Source: JAAYJT01 sp037446395
GTDB lineage: Bacteria > Bacteroidota > Bacteroidia > Bacteroidales > JAAYJT01
Length of the DNA: 64,000 bases
Assembly (NCBI GenBank): GCA_037446395.1
Contig: JBBIIP010000010.1
Location: 21,239 to 85,238, forward strand
Direction of reading: 5' to 3'
In this document: positions 10,187 through 18,416 of the stretch, one piece after another
Position numbering within the stretch: position 1 is the first letter of the stretch
Layout of the letters: the number at the start of each line of letters is the position of its first letter
The notes under the pieces: generated by a model
Told to the model about the DNA's origin: nothing
What the model saw: the letters and a program-made list of their open reading frames with translations, nothing else
Database searches by the model: none
Program-made: the position numbers and the translations under genes

Positions 10187-10208
10187 CATTGTTAATTAAA
10201 TAACAATG
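10187..10208. repeat. Inverted repeat in the gdhA leader, possible operator
   Basis: CATTGTTA (10187-10194), a 6-nt spacer ATTAAA, then TAACAATG (10201-10208) form a perfect 8-bp inverted repeat. It abuts the -7 element of the gdhA promoter on its downstream side, so it covers the likely transcription start. This placement fits a repressor operator or a leader hairpin; the regulator is unknown. Confidence 0.5.
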
Positions 10209-10237
10209 CAAAATTACAATTTAAGTAATCATGGCAA
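10209..10237 (-). promoter_or_regulatory. Bacteroidota-type promoter of gdhA
   Basis: On the minus strand the -7 element TAATTTTG occupies 10216-10209 and a -33 TTG occupies 10237-10235, with 18 nt between them. Both match the Bacteroidota consensus TTG / TAnnTTTG. Transcription would begin near 10203, about 57 nt before the gdhA ATG. Confidence 0.6.
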
Positions 10238-10490
10238 TCCGGAACTGCTAAATAATTTATCAACCATTATTAAACAGCGCCACTGAAATCGAATTTGACA
10301 GAAGGCCCCATCCACTGTTAAATTGTTTATAGGTTGAATAGAACTCCATGTTTCTAAATTTTATCAGTATTGTTTCTTAACCTGCAAAAATATTCTTTTC
10401 AAATGTCATCAGAAAGTTTATCAGGTTGAGGGCAATGTGATTGATTAAGTGTTATAAAATTAAAGGTGTGTCTAATTCAATTGTAATCAA
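10238..10490. other. Non-coding stretch upstream of gdhA
   Basis: Together with the gdhA promoter and leader this makes a gap of about 345 bp without a gene (10146-10490). Beyond the promoter and inverted repeat noted separately I see only AT-rich sequence, no tRNA-like fold and no open frame worth calling. Confidence 0.5.
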
Positions 10491-12407
10491 TCAATCAACA
10501 GAAATGCGCATATCATCTATTGCGATTTCCTCATGCCCTGGGTTCCAAAGATAAACTTTTAAGATATCTCTGGGTGATTTGAGTTCCTTAACAGGAGTGC
10601 TCAGGAATACAGCGCTCCATCTGTTTTGTTCAGCGAAGTTCGATACCGGGGAGGCCGCCCACAGATAGGGGGTTTGTTCCCATTGCTCCAGGCTCACAAC
10701 CAATACCGCTCTGGTGTTTTCAGCGACAGTTTTTAATAGGAGTTTTACATTGATCATGTTTCCCTTTTTAAGAGGAATATCTCCGGCTGCCATCTGAAAA
10801 GTTGGCCCGTATTCATTTTCTGACTTCAGAAGGATGCACTTCTTACCGTTAAATGGGGAAACTGAATCAACCAGGTTTTCGCTCACCTGCCAATAGTCAG
10901 ATGTTTCAAAACCATTCATCACTTCAAAAACATGCTTTGGCTTAATAATTTCCTGCGTTGAATCGCGTGTGTATAAAGTGAAGGCCGATAGGCCATTATA
11001 ATCAACATGTTTTAATTTAAAGGGATAGTAGTGCAATATCAGGGCATCTGTTTCGTAGGGTACTGATTTTGTCCATGCATACATGAACATGGGGGTGGTT
11101 GAGGTTTCAAGGATATTTTTTAGCTCGGACAAATCCTCGCCACCACGGTTGTCGTATTGCATGAACTTAGGATTCGCCCCGAGTGGTTTCAGATAATATT
11201 CGATATAAAAGGGGTTGTTTACACTGATTGCCCTGGTAATATTTTCAGCACCATTTTCACGGTCTGCATCGGCGATACGTGCTGCCACATCACGGAATTC
11301 GCCAAAATGCTGGGTCTTATAATATTTTCGTTCTATCAGTGTAGAAGCGAGCATAACGACACCCAGGATGCCAAGCAAAATGGCACGAAATGTATCGGTT
11401 TTCCATGCGGGAAAAGAAAACAGAAAAAACAACAGGAATGGAAAAGAAAAAATGACTACCGAATGTTGCAACACTGGATTCACCCAACGGGAGTAAAAAA
11501 AGCCGATGGCAATGGGCATAAGAAACCACAAAAGCAACATCACCCGCAACAGGTAGATGCGCCGGTTCGATTTTGTGCCAATGAATCCGACTAAGGAAAT
11601 TAAAATAACTGTAATGACTACCCAATACGAATTGTTAAAAACATATGCCAGGTGCTCCGGAAGCCAATTGTAATCAGGCTTGCCGAGCCACAAGCCTACA
11701 CCGCCAATCTTCAGATGATTCAGTGTTATTTGGATATGTGGCAGAAATATGAGTGCGCTTAAGATTCCTGCAAGAAGGTAGTGTTTGCGGTTTTCTCTTT
11801 TCAAAAGAAACAAGCCTGTGATGCCAATGATTAAAGCCACAAGAAAACTGAAATAATGGTTATACATCATCAGCGCATTTGCAGCGGTATAACCAATGGC
11901 ATCAAAATATTTTCTTTTGTTACCGGTTTCGGCTTCAAGCACCAGTCGGGTCCAGAAATAAATCGTGAGCATCGAAAAGAACAAACCTGCCCCATAGGGC
12001 CGTGCGATTTGGCTGTAAAGAATCGGAAACTGCAGAAAAGCAATGCCTGAAGCGATAAATAGTGCACTTGTTTCGCCAAACCATCGCCTGGCTGAGAGCC
12101 ACGAGAACCACACCGCCATAACGCCCATCACCACAAACGGAAAACGTATGCTGGATTCACTATCGCCGAAAACTTTAACCCAATAAAACAAGAAAATTTG
12201 TATGCCTCCGGGATGGCCATCTACATAAAAGCCTTTTCTCACCAATTCGCTGAAAGAACCAAACTGCACCCTGACCAAGGCACTAAGTTCATCGTTCGAA
12301 AGTGAAAAACCCGTGTAGTGAAAAAAACGTAGGGCTGCTGCCATTACAATGATGATTGCAGCTAGCAGGATGTTCCGGTTGAGGGGTGCAAGGTTCTTTA
12401 GTTGCAT
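10491..12407 (-). CDS. GT-C-like (ArnT/PMT-type) membrane glycosyltransferase with beta-rich C-terminal tail
   Basis: 638 aa. The first 380 or so residues hold about ten hydrophobic segments, with the loop after the first one carrying SNDELSALVR (near 37), the acidic motif expected in ArnT/PMT-type GT-C transferases that use polyprenyl-phosphate sugars. GYHPGG-like DGHPGGIQIFLFYW near 63 and RPYGAG near 137 also fit. The last 170 residues are soluble and beta-rich, ending KVYLWNPGHEEIAIDDM, a motif that recurs in the tail of the gene upstream. It is 28 bp behind that gene, in the rmuC-rlmB operon. Sugar and acceptor are unknown; the tail may bind glycan. Confidence 0.75.
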   Translation of the reverse strand: MQLKNLAPLNRNILLAAIIIVMAAALRFFHYTGFSLSNDELSALVRVQFGSFSELVRKGFYVDGHPGGIQIFLFYWVKVFGDSESSIRFPFVVMGVMAVWFSWLSARRWFGETSALFIASGIAFLQFPILYSQIARPYGAGLFFSMLTIYFWTRLVLEAETGNKRKYFDAIGYTAANALMMYNHYFSFLVALIIGITGLFLLKRENRKHYLLAGILSALIFLPHIQITLNHLKIGGVGLWLGKPDYNWLPEHLAYVFNNSYWVVITVILISLVGFIGTKSNRRIYLLRVMLLLWFLMPIAIGFFYSRWVNPVLQHSVVIFSFPFLLFFLFSFPAWKTDTFRAILLGILGVVMLASTLIERKYYKTQHFGEFRDVAARIADADRENGAENITRAISVNNPFYIEYYLKPLGANPKFMQYDNRGGEDLSELKNILETSTTPMFMYAWTKSVPYETDALILHYYPFKLKHVDYNGLSAFTLYTRDSTQEIIKPKHVFEVMNGFETSDYWQVSENLVDSVSPFNGKKCILLKSENEYGPTFQMAAGDIPLKKGNMINVKLLLKTVAENTRAVLVVSLEQWEQTPYLWAASPVSNFAEQNRWSAVFLSTPVKELKSPRDILKVYLWNPGHEEIAIDDMRISVD

Positions 12408-12435
12408 GGGCGATGTTTTTCAGGTTTCATGTGGC

Positions 12436-15129
12436 TTATTGCTTCTGGCTGATCCGTATTTCATAATGTTTGATTCGTAAATCTTCCTTGGTGCCCGGGT
12501 TCCATGCATACACACGCAAAACATCTGTTGCTTTTAAACACCCAGGCAATTCGTAGGGCAGCTGCAAATTTATCCATTTATCGGGCCGTGTAAAGGCTGC
12601 CAGGTAATGGGTTTGGTAAGTAATCAAGGAGTCGTTGCTGTAGTGTGCCACCACGAAATTTGAAAACGGAAACCAGGCATTGGTTTTTACTTCTGCGTGA
12701 ATATACAAATAGGCAGGCAAGCAAGTGTTTAGGTTGTTTAAAACAAACCACGGAGGCCCAAAAAATTGCCTGTCCTTGTTTAGAAGCACTTCGTCAGGAA
12801 ACGCAAACAGGGGCACGCCTTCATTGTCATCAGAACGATGCCTGTCCGGATTTCCCAAATGCCTGTCGGTTAGCGAAATGAACTCCAAACAAATGTCGTC
12901 AATATAACATGTCGTCATGGGATTGGTATTCCAGAAATAGCACTTTAGTGTGTCCTCACCTGTTTCGAAAGCTGGCAGTCGTTGCAGTAAGCTTACCTCA
13001 TTCCATTGGCCGGCCACTATGTTGCCAAGTTTCTGTGCATCATAGAAATACATCTTTGAGCCATGGTGCAGCGAAACGGCAAAAACTACTTCCGGATTCG
13101 AGATCACTGGAAAAGCCCTTACATTCAGCTTTAGCACACAGTTATCCGTAGTGAACAACTTCATAAGGGCTGCATTAAACTCAACATTATAAACAAAATC
13201 TTTGTTTAGTACAGCTGCAAAAGCCGAATCGTAGGCCTGCTGATTGCTCTTGGCATGTACAATAAAATCTGGATTACTGTCATCAATGTTGGTGCAATGG
13301 ATGATTGAGTTCAACAGGGAATTCAATGCGTTCGGAATCCAGGGGGGGGATGCATCAGGCTTTATCTTAATAACCTCAACATTTATGCTTTGTACTTTTA
13401 GCCTTGCGTTTCCTTTTGAACTGACTGAGATCCGAACCGAATCGGAAGGCTGAAATGACAGGGGAAGGTATTGGACAGGGGAAGTTGTCACTTTGCGATG
13501 AAGCTTCAAAAAGCGGCTTATGGAGAAACTGAAGTCTGAATATTTGGTTCCGTTCGAAAAGAATTCAAACAACATCGAAACCTCCTCTGCCCTGCTTTGT
13601 GCAACAATCTGCAAATTTGTGCGAATCAGGGCTTTGTCTTGCCCTGCAAAATGGCCGTATTCGCAGGTAAAGATTTTGATTGGCCGTGAATCCTCCACTT
13701 GAATTTCTTCCGGAAAAGACAGAAAAGCCTGAGCCGGAAATGAATCCTGAATTTCGGCATTTGCCTGGTCTGTTTTATTGATTTTAAGAATAATATTTTC
13801 AGGAATATAGGTTTGCGACGAAGGTGTGATATGGAAGAAGGATTTCCAATAATTCTCACAATTCACCGGGCCTGCCGGATAGGCTCCTCGAAGATGTTGG
13901 GCATACTGAAACATATTGAGCGCAATCAGCACCACTATTCCCATGCCATAGGCTTTTCTCCACCACTGCTTTCTAATCAAGCCAAATCCAGAAAGTAACA
14001 TCAGCGCAAGCATTGCATAGAAATCAATAAAAACACGTTGCCCGAACTGCGAAGTGTAATGCCACACCCACCAACTCGATAAAACATAGGTAAGAATACT
14101 AAAAAACACAACTGTCCAGATCGCTCTCCAGCGGTTCTGCCGCCAAACTGCGATCAACCCCGCAATGGCAAGGAATGAGAGTGGTGTATAAATCATCCAT
14201 CCCTTTTCATAGCTCCACAGGAAATCTATAATTTTCGGACGCAGCAGATCGAAGGTTTCATTCCCGTATGTATACACCAAAAGATGCCCGGTTTGAATAT
14301 ACCAGAGTACCATCTGAATGGATGTAATTGAGACAAAAACCAACATTGTTTGAAGGGGCAGGCGAAAGTCCGAAAAGTACCCTGCAACTGCCTTTCTCAA
14401 TGTTTTCAGGTTCCCTGCCAGGAAAGGAACCAACAAGACAACAAAGCCATTTTGCGGCCTGGTGATCAGAATTAAGCCCAAAATAGCAGCTGAACCGAGA
14501 AAGTATTTTTTCTCACCCTCGTGTATTGCCCGATAAACAAGCAAAAGAAAAGAAGTGACAAGAAAAAACAGGTAAGCATGAGGCATGGTTCCTTCTGCCA
14601 CAACATAGTAGGCCAGGTTTGTTCCTAAAGCCACAGCCATCAATATGCAGGCTATTTGCGATTCATTATTTTGCGTGAAGTAGCCTAGCAATTTTCTGAG
14701 TGCCAGCAATCCGAGTAAGAGGTAGAAAAACGATGAAAGCCCGATGGCAATTTGGTACGCCATTGAATAGCCATCGGCTTGCCCAAAGACGAGTGCCAGC
14801 AGGTGAGCCAAAAGAAAAAAAGGCAGCATCAGGATGGCAATGCCCGCGAAATATTTGTTGACTATAGCCCCATTGAATTGATATCTGAACTCCTTAAAAT
14901 ATGATGGGGTTTCGTCGGACGGATAATACTTTGACTCATAATATTCTACAAATCCATAGTCAAGGTCCTGGTAGATGAAGATTGCCGGAAGGTATGCATA
15001 GTATCCCTTGCCATCACTCATGATAAGGCGGTCGTATGGGTCAGAAGGGTGCTTCGAAAACAAAAACAATACTGCATAAACCAGCATGATCACGAGGAGG
15101 GTATTGTTGACCATCAGTTTTCTCACCAT
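12436..15129 (-). CDS. Large polytopic membrane protein, GT-C-like, with three beta-rich tail modules
   Basis: 897 aa from the ATG at 15129; a GTG at 15180 would add 17 residues and overlap rlmB by 11 nt. The first 430 residues hold about eleven membrane segments. The first extracytoplasmic loop has DGKGYYAYLPAIF, resembling the acidic loop motif of GT-C transferases, but I cannot assign it to a named GT family. Residues about 480-897 are soluble and beta-rich. Within them YFWNTN...IDD (near 730) and YAWNPG (near the end) match the YLWNPG...IDD end of the next gene, so the same module appears at least three times across the pair. A role in envelope glycan assembly is inference. Confidence 0.65.
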   Translation of the reverse strand: MVRKLMVNNTLLVIMLVYAVLFLFSKHPSDPYDRLIMSDGKGYYAYLPAIFIYQDLDYGFVEYYESKYYPSDETPSYFKEFRYQFNGAIVNKYFAGIAILMLPFFLLAHLLALVFGQADGYSMAYQIAIGLSSFFYLLLGLLALRKLLGYFTQNNESQIACILMAVALGTNLAYYVVAEGTMPHAYLFFLVTSFLLLVYRAIHEGEKKYFLGSAAILGLILITRPQNGFVVLLVPFLAGNLKTLRKAVAGYFSDFRLPLQTMLVFVSITSIQMVLWYIQTGHLLVYTYGNETFDLLRPKIIDFLWSYEKGWMIYTPLSFLAIAGLIAVWRQNRWRAIWTVVFFSILTYVLSSWWVWHYTSQFGQRVFIDFYAMLALMLLSGFGLIRKQWWRKAYGMGIVVLIALNMFQYAQHLRGAYPAGPVNCENYWKSFFHITPSSQTYIPENIILKINKTDQANAEIQDSFPAQAFLSFPEEIQVEDSRPIKIFTCEYGHFAGQDKALIRTNLQIVAQSRAEEVSMLFEFFSNGTKYSDFSFSISRFLKLHRKVTTSPVQYLPLSFQPSDSVRISVSSKGNARLKVQSINVEVIKIKPDASPPWIPNALNSLLNSIIHCTNIDDSNPDFIVHAKSNQQAYDSAFAAVLNKDFVYNVEFNAALMKLFTTDNCVLKLNVRAFPVISNPEVVFAVSLHHGSKMYFYDAQKLGNIVAGQWNEVSLLQRLPAFETGEDTLKCYFWNTNPMTTCYIDDICLEFISLTDRHLGNPDRHRSDDNEGVPLFAFPDEVLLNKDRQFFGPPWFVLNNLNTCLPAYLYIHAEVKTNAWFPFSNFVVAHYSNDSLITYQTHYLAAFTRPDKWINLQLPYELPGCLKATDVLRVYAWNPGTKEDLRIKHYEIRISQKQ

Positions 15130-15169
15130 GATTCGGGTTTTTGCGTGTTTGAGTTTGTGGCTTTGGAGG

Positions 15170-15934
15170 CTATTCAGCACGCTGTTTTACAGCTTCATAC
15201 AAAAACATTGCTGCAGCAACAGAAACATTCAATGAAGCCAGTGTACCGGTCATAGGGATCTTCGCAGTAATATCACACATTTTCAGGTATTCCGGCGAAA
15301 CACCGTTTTCTTCTGATCCCATGATGATGGCTGTGGGATTTCTGAAGGCAATACTCCAAAGAGGCTTTGTCCCGGTTTCGGTGGCTGCCACCAATTGCAA
15401 CCCGCTTTCTTTCATAAATAAAAGGGTGTTTTTTAGATTCATGCTCCGAACCACAGGAAGGGTAAGCAAAGCCCCGGAAGAAGTTTTAATGGCATCGGAA
15501 TTTATTTGGGCAGCCCCGCGCGAGGGAATGACAAGAGCATTTACACCACAACATTCTGCTGTCCTGGCAATTGCGCCCATGTTTCGCACATCGGTAATGC
15601 GGTCGAGCACCAGGATAAATGGTGCATTACCCGATTCATAAACCCAGGGTATAACCGCCTCGATGCTTTGGTATTGGATGGGTGACACAAATGCAGCGAT
15701 TCCCTGGTGATTGCCTTTCACCAGTCGGTTCAGCGCATCAACAGGGAGGTATTGCAGTGGAATTTCCCTGTCGTTCAACATCTTACGGACCCCTGGTATC
15801 CAGTCTCCTTTGGCCCCGTTTTGAATCAGCACTTTATCAATTTCTTTTCCCGCATTGAGGGCTTCAATCACCGAATGTATTCCATAAATAATTTGCTCAG
15901 TCCGGCGTGGAGGTGGTAGGTTCTTCATCATCAT
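15170..15934 (-). CDS. rlmB: 23S rRNA (guanosine-2'-O-)-methyltransferase, TrmH/SpoU family
   Basis: 254 aa. An N-terminal substrate-binding domain (about 12-90; IIYGIHSVIEAL) precedes a SpoU methyltransferase domain with the three family motifs: DRITDVRNMGAIARTA, IIMGSEENGV and IPMTGTLASLNVSVAAA, which build the trefoil-knot AdoMet site. This two-domain layout is that of RlmB, which methylates G2251 of 23S rRNA (E. coli numbering). The gene overlaps the end of rmuC by 38 nt and is followed by the GT-C-like genes, so it is probably translated from the rmuC transcript. RlmB versus another TrmH-type paralogue is judged from the N-terminal domain. Confidence 0.9.
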   Translation of the reverse strand: MMMKNLPPPRRTEQIIYGIHSVIEALNAGKEIDKVLIQNGAKGDWIPGVRKMLNDREIPLQYLPVDALNRLVKGNHQGIAAFVSPIQYQSIEAVIPWVYESGNAPFILVLDRITDVRNMGAIARTAECCGVNALVIPSRGAAQINSDAIKTSSGALLTLPVVRSMNLKNTLLFMKESGLQLVAATETGTKPLWSIAFRNPTAIIMGSEENGVSPEYLKMCDITAKIPMTGTLASLNVSVAAAMFLYEAVKQRAE

Positions 15935-17303
15935 GGTTTTCTATTTCGGATAATAAATACTGGTGCGGGAGATTCTTGCTGGTTTTTGCCCCCAATTTCT
16001 TCAGTTTTTCTGCACGAGTTACCAGGTTTCCACTACCGGATACAAGTTTTTTATAAGCCTCATCGTAGGTTTTTTGTGTCGTATTTAATTGAACGCCAAC
16101 TTTTTCTAAATCTGAGATAAAGCTGACAAATTTATCATAAAGCCCCCCGCCCTGCCTGGCAATTTCCAGGGCATTCTGGGTTTGCTTTTCCTGTTTCCAG
16201 ATAGAAGCGACAGTTTTTAAGGTTGCCAATAAAGTAGTAGGGCTCACCAGCACAATCTTGCGTTCCCATGCAAACGAAAACAGTTCGGGATCGGTTTGCA
16301 GCGCAGCGCTAAAAGCTGATTCAATCGGAAGAAAAAGCAAGACAAAATCAGGACTGTCGAACACCCCTGCCTGCTGATAGTTCTTTTCGCTGAGCCCTTT
16401 GATGTGGGTGCGGATTGATTCAATATGCAACTGCATGAACCTGGTTCGGTCCGGCTCTGAGTCGCTACTGATAAACCTTTCATAGGCTATGAGCGAGACT
16501 TTGGAATCAACAATCAGGTGCTTGTTTTCCGGTAGGTTAATCACGGCATCGGGTCGTATTAATTGATTCTCGTTATTCCGGGCAGAAAACTGAATGTCAT
16601 ACTCAGCTCCCTTGGTCAGGCCAGATCTTTCGAGTACCCGTTCCAGCACAATCTCTCCCCAGTTACCTTGCTTCTGACTATCGCCTTTGAGTGCTTTTGT
16701 AAGACTAACAGCATCTTCGCTCAGTTTCTGGTTTAATTCGATCAGGTTTTTCACTTCCTGCTTGAGGCTAATTTTATCGCGTGTTTCGATATCGTAGGCA
16801 TCCTGTACTTTTTTTTCGAAGGACTGGAGTCTCTCTTTCAGTGGGCTGATCAGCTCGGACAGGTTCTTTCCGCTGTTTTCGGAAAAGTCGAGGCTGTGCT
16901 GTCTGAACAATTTGTTGGCCAGGTTTTCGAATTCGATTTTGAATCTCTGCTGGAGGTCATCCAGTTCTTTCTTTTGATCGGCAAGCCGTACCAAAATTTG
17001 CTCATTCTCGGTGTTTATCCTCGATATGATTGATGTCTTATCGGTGAGTTGCTCCCTTAAAAGAGACAGTTCGTATACCAAATTTGATTTTTCGGTAGTA
17101 ATATAACCTAACCGGTCATCGAGTACCGCTAAGCGATTGTCTTTCTCAGCCTGTTGTGCAGCGAAAGTTTTCTCTCTTTCGAGGTTATATTCATTTATCG
17201 CCTGCAAGGATTTTCGATTTTTTTGCGCCATGATGAGAATGGCTACCAGAAAACCGGCAAAAAACAGAAGGATCATCAGCAAAATCTGAAACAGGATGGG
17301 CAT
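15897..17303 (-). CDS. rmuC: DNA recombination protein RmuC
   Basis: 468 aa. A single N-terminal membrane segment (about 4-26) is followed by a long coiled coil (about 30-200) and the nuclease-like RmuC core: NWGEIVLERVLERSGL, RPDAVINLPENKHLIVDSKVSL and VLLFLPIESAF are hallmark stretches. RmuC limits inversions at short repeats in E. coli; the core belongs to the PD-(D/E)XK-like superfamily and DSK of the VDSKVSL strand fits its active site. It heads a leftward operon with rlmB. A TACCTTTG -7 element on the minus strand lies at 17352-17345, next to a 14-bp palindrome. It is divergent from recR, another recombination gene. Confidence 0.93.
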   Translation of the reverse strand: MPILFQILLMILLFFAGFLVAILIMAQKNRKSLQAINEYNLEREKTFAAQQAEKDNRLAVLDDRLGYITTEKSNLVYELSLLREQLTDKTSIISRINTENEQILVRLADQKKELDDLQQRFKIEFENLANKLFRQHSLDFSENSGKNLSELISPLKERLQSFEKKVQDAYDIETRDKISLKQEVKNLIELNQKLSEDAVSLTKALKGDSQKQGNWGEIVLERVLERSGLTKGAEYDIQFSARNNENQLIRPDAVINLPENKHLIVDSKVSLIAYERFISSDSEPDRTRFMQLHIESIRTHIKGLSEKNYQQAGVFDSPDFVLLFLPIESAFSAALQTDPELFSFAWERKIVLVSPTTLLATLKTVASIWKQEKQTQNALEIARQGGGLYDKFVSFISDLEKVGVQLNTTQKTYDEAYKKLVSGSGNLVTRAEKLKKLGAKTSKNLPHQYLLSEIENHDDEEPTTSTPD

Positions 17304-17334
17304 GTTGTAAAAAGATTAATGATTACAAGATACG

Positions 17335-17348
17335 TTTGACATGTCAAA
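17335..17348. promoter_or_regulatory. 14-bp perfect palindrome between rmuC and recR
   Basis: TTTGACATGTCAAA is a perfect palindrome in the 124-bp divergent region. Its right end overlaps the minus-strand -7 element of rmuC, so it covers the expected rmuC transcription start. A dimeric regulator could bind here; none is identified. Confidence 0.45.
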
Positions 17349-17352
17349 GGTA
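17345..17352 (-). promoter_or_regulatory. Promoter -7 element of the rmuC operon
   Basis: TACCTTTG on the minus strand is an exact match to TAnnTTTG and lies about 42 nt before the rmuC ATG. I see no TTG at the proper -33 distance. Confidence 0.5.
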
Positions 17353-17371
17353 GTGGTTTTATTTAGGAACA

Positions 17372-17399
17372 TTGTAACTGATTAAATTCTGTAAATTTG
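17372..17399 (+). promoter_or_regulatory. Bacteroidota-type promoter of recR
   Basis: TTG (17372-17374), 17 nt, then TAAATTTG (17392-17399), an exact TAnnTTTG. Transcription would start near 17406, about 22 nt before the recR ATG at 17428. Confidence 0.6.
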
Positions 17400-17427
17400 C
17401 CCTCATCAACCATAAAGATATTAACAC

Positions 17428-18048
17428 ATGGCAGAATTTTCTTCGAAGTTGCTGGAGCAGGCTGTAACCCAGTTTTCAAAACTGCCGGGAATCGGGCGCA
17501 AGACAGCACTTCGCCTGTGCCTTCACCTGTTGCGTGGCGAAATGGCAGATTCGAGGCTCTTAAGCGAAGCCATTGTTAAGATGAAAGAGGAGGTTAAGTA
17601 CTGCCAGGTTTGTCATAATATTTCTGATAATGAAATTTGTAATATTTGTGCCGATCCTCGCCGGGAGAATAGTCTTCTGTGTGTGGTCGAAGACATCCGC
17701 GATGTGATGGCCATCGAAAGCACTTCACAATACAAAGGCAAGTATCATGTCCTGGGTGGTATTATATCGCCAATTGAGGGCATTGGGCCAAATGATTTAA
17801 ATCTGGCAAGCCTGATAGAAAGGATCGAAGCCGGAACTGTGCACGAAGTTATCATGGCTCTTCCGGCCACCATTGAGGGCGACACAACTAATTTTTATAT
17901 TTACAAGAAAATAAAACACTTTGAAGTGCTTGTTACCTCAATCGCAAGAGGTGTGTCGGTTGGCGATGACCTTGAGTATGCCGATGAGGTCACACTCGGA
18001 CGTTCAATTTTGAATCGCATTCCCTTCGATTCGAACTTTAACCGCTAA
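17428..18048 (+). CDS. recR: Recombination mediator protein RecR
   Basis: 206 aa, the normal length. The N-terminal helix-hairpin-helix (KLPGIGRKTALRL, about 18-30), the C4 zinc finger (Cys59, Cys62, Cys71, Cys74) and the Toprim domain (LCVVEDIRDVMAIE, then the HVLGGIISPIEGIGP loop) are in the usual order. RecR works with RecF and RecO to load RecA on SSB-coated gapped DNA. It is a single gene with its own promoter, divergent from rmuC and convergent with the small basic protein gene that ends at 18067. Confidence 0.97.
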   Translation: MAEFSSKLLEQAVTQFSKLPGIGRKTALRLCLHLLRGEMADSRLLSEAIVKMKEEVKYCQVCHNISDNEICNICADPRRENSLLCVVEDIRDVMAIESTSQYKGKYHVLGGIISPIEGIGPNDLNLASLIERIEAGTVHEVIMALPATIEGDTTNFYIYKKIKHFEVLVTSIARGVSVGDDLEYADEVTLGRSILNRIPFDSNFNR

Positions 18049-18066
18049 TATTCAACCCTACAAGTG

Positions 18067-18357
18067 CTAGTCTGCTTTCATCTGGGGGCTCTCAACCAAA
18101 TCGGATTCCAAAGCCAGCTTGTCAACGATATCGAAAATGCTTAGCTGATTTTTTCCTACAGGGATGCGTATATGATCAAGCTCTGGCCCAAAACGATCAA
18201 TATAAACATTCAGCGCCTTGCGTACCAGTCTGACAGGCGTGAGTTTGTGTTTGCTGCAATACCTTTTTAGACGATCATATTGGAGTGTGGTCATTTTAAA
18301 CTCAATCCTTTTGAATTTGATTTTTTTCCGGCGGCGGGATTTTCTTTTGAGAGCCAT
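18067..18357 (-). CDS. Small basic protein, possible ribbon-helix-helix DNA-binding protein
   Basis: 96 aa. The first 20 residues are very basic (RKSRRRKKIKFKRIEFK). Residues about 17-55 could be a beta-strand (RIEFKMT) followed by two helices (LQYDRLKRYCSKH, PVRLVRKALNVYID), the order of a ribbon-helix-helix fold. The C-terminal 40 residues are acidic and without a recognised motif. It sits 59 bp downstream of glmM on the same strand. I do not recognise a named family; a DNA-binding role is inferred only from charge and predicted secondary structure. Confidence 0.6.
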   Translation of the reverse strand: MALKRKSRRRKKIKFKRIEFKMTTLQYDRLKRYCSKHKLTPVRLVRKALNVYIDRFGPELDHIRIPVGKNQLSIFDIVDKLALESDLVESPQMKAD

Positions 18358-18416
18358 GGTTTTTGATTGATGTTATTGGTAGGCTTACATTCATTGAGTG
18401 AGGTCGAGGTTACAAA

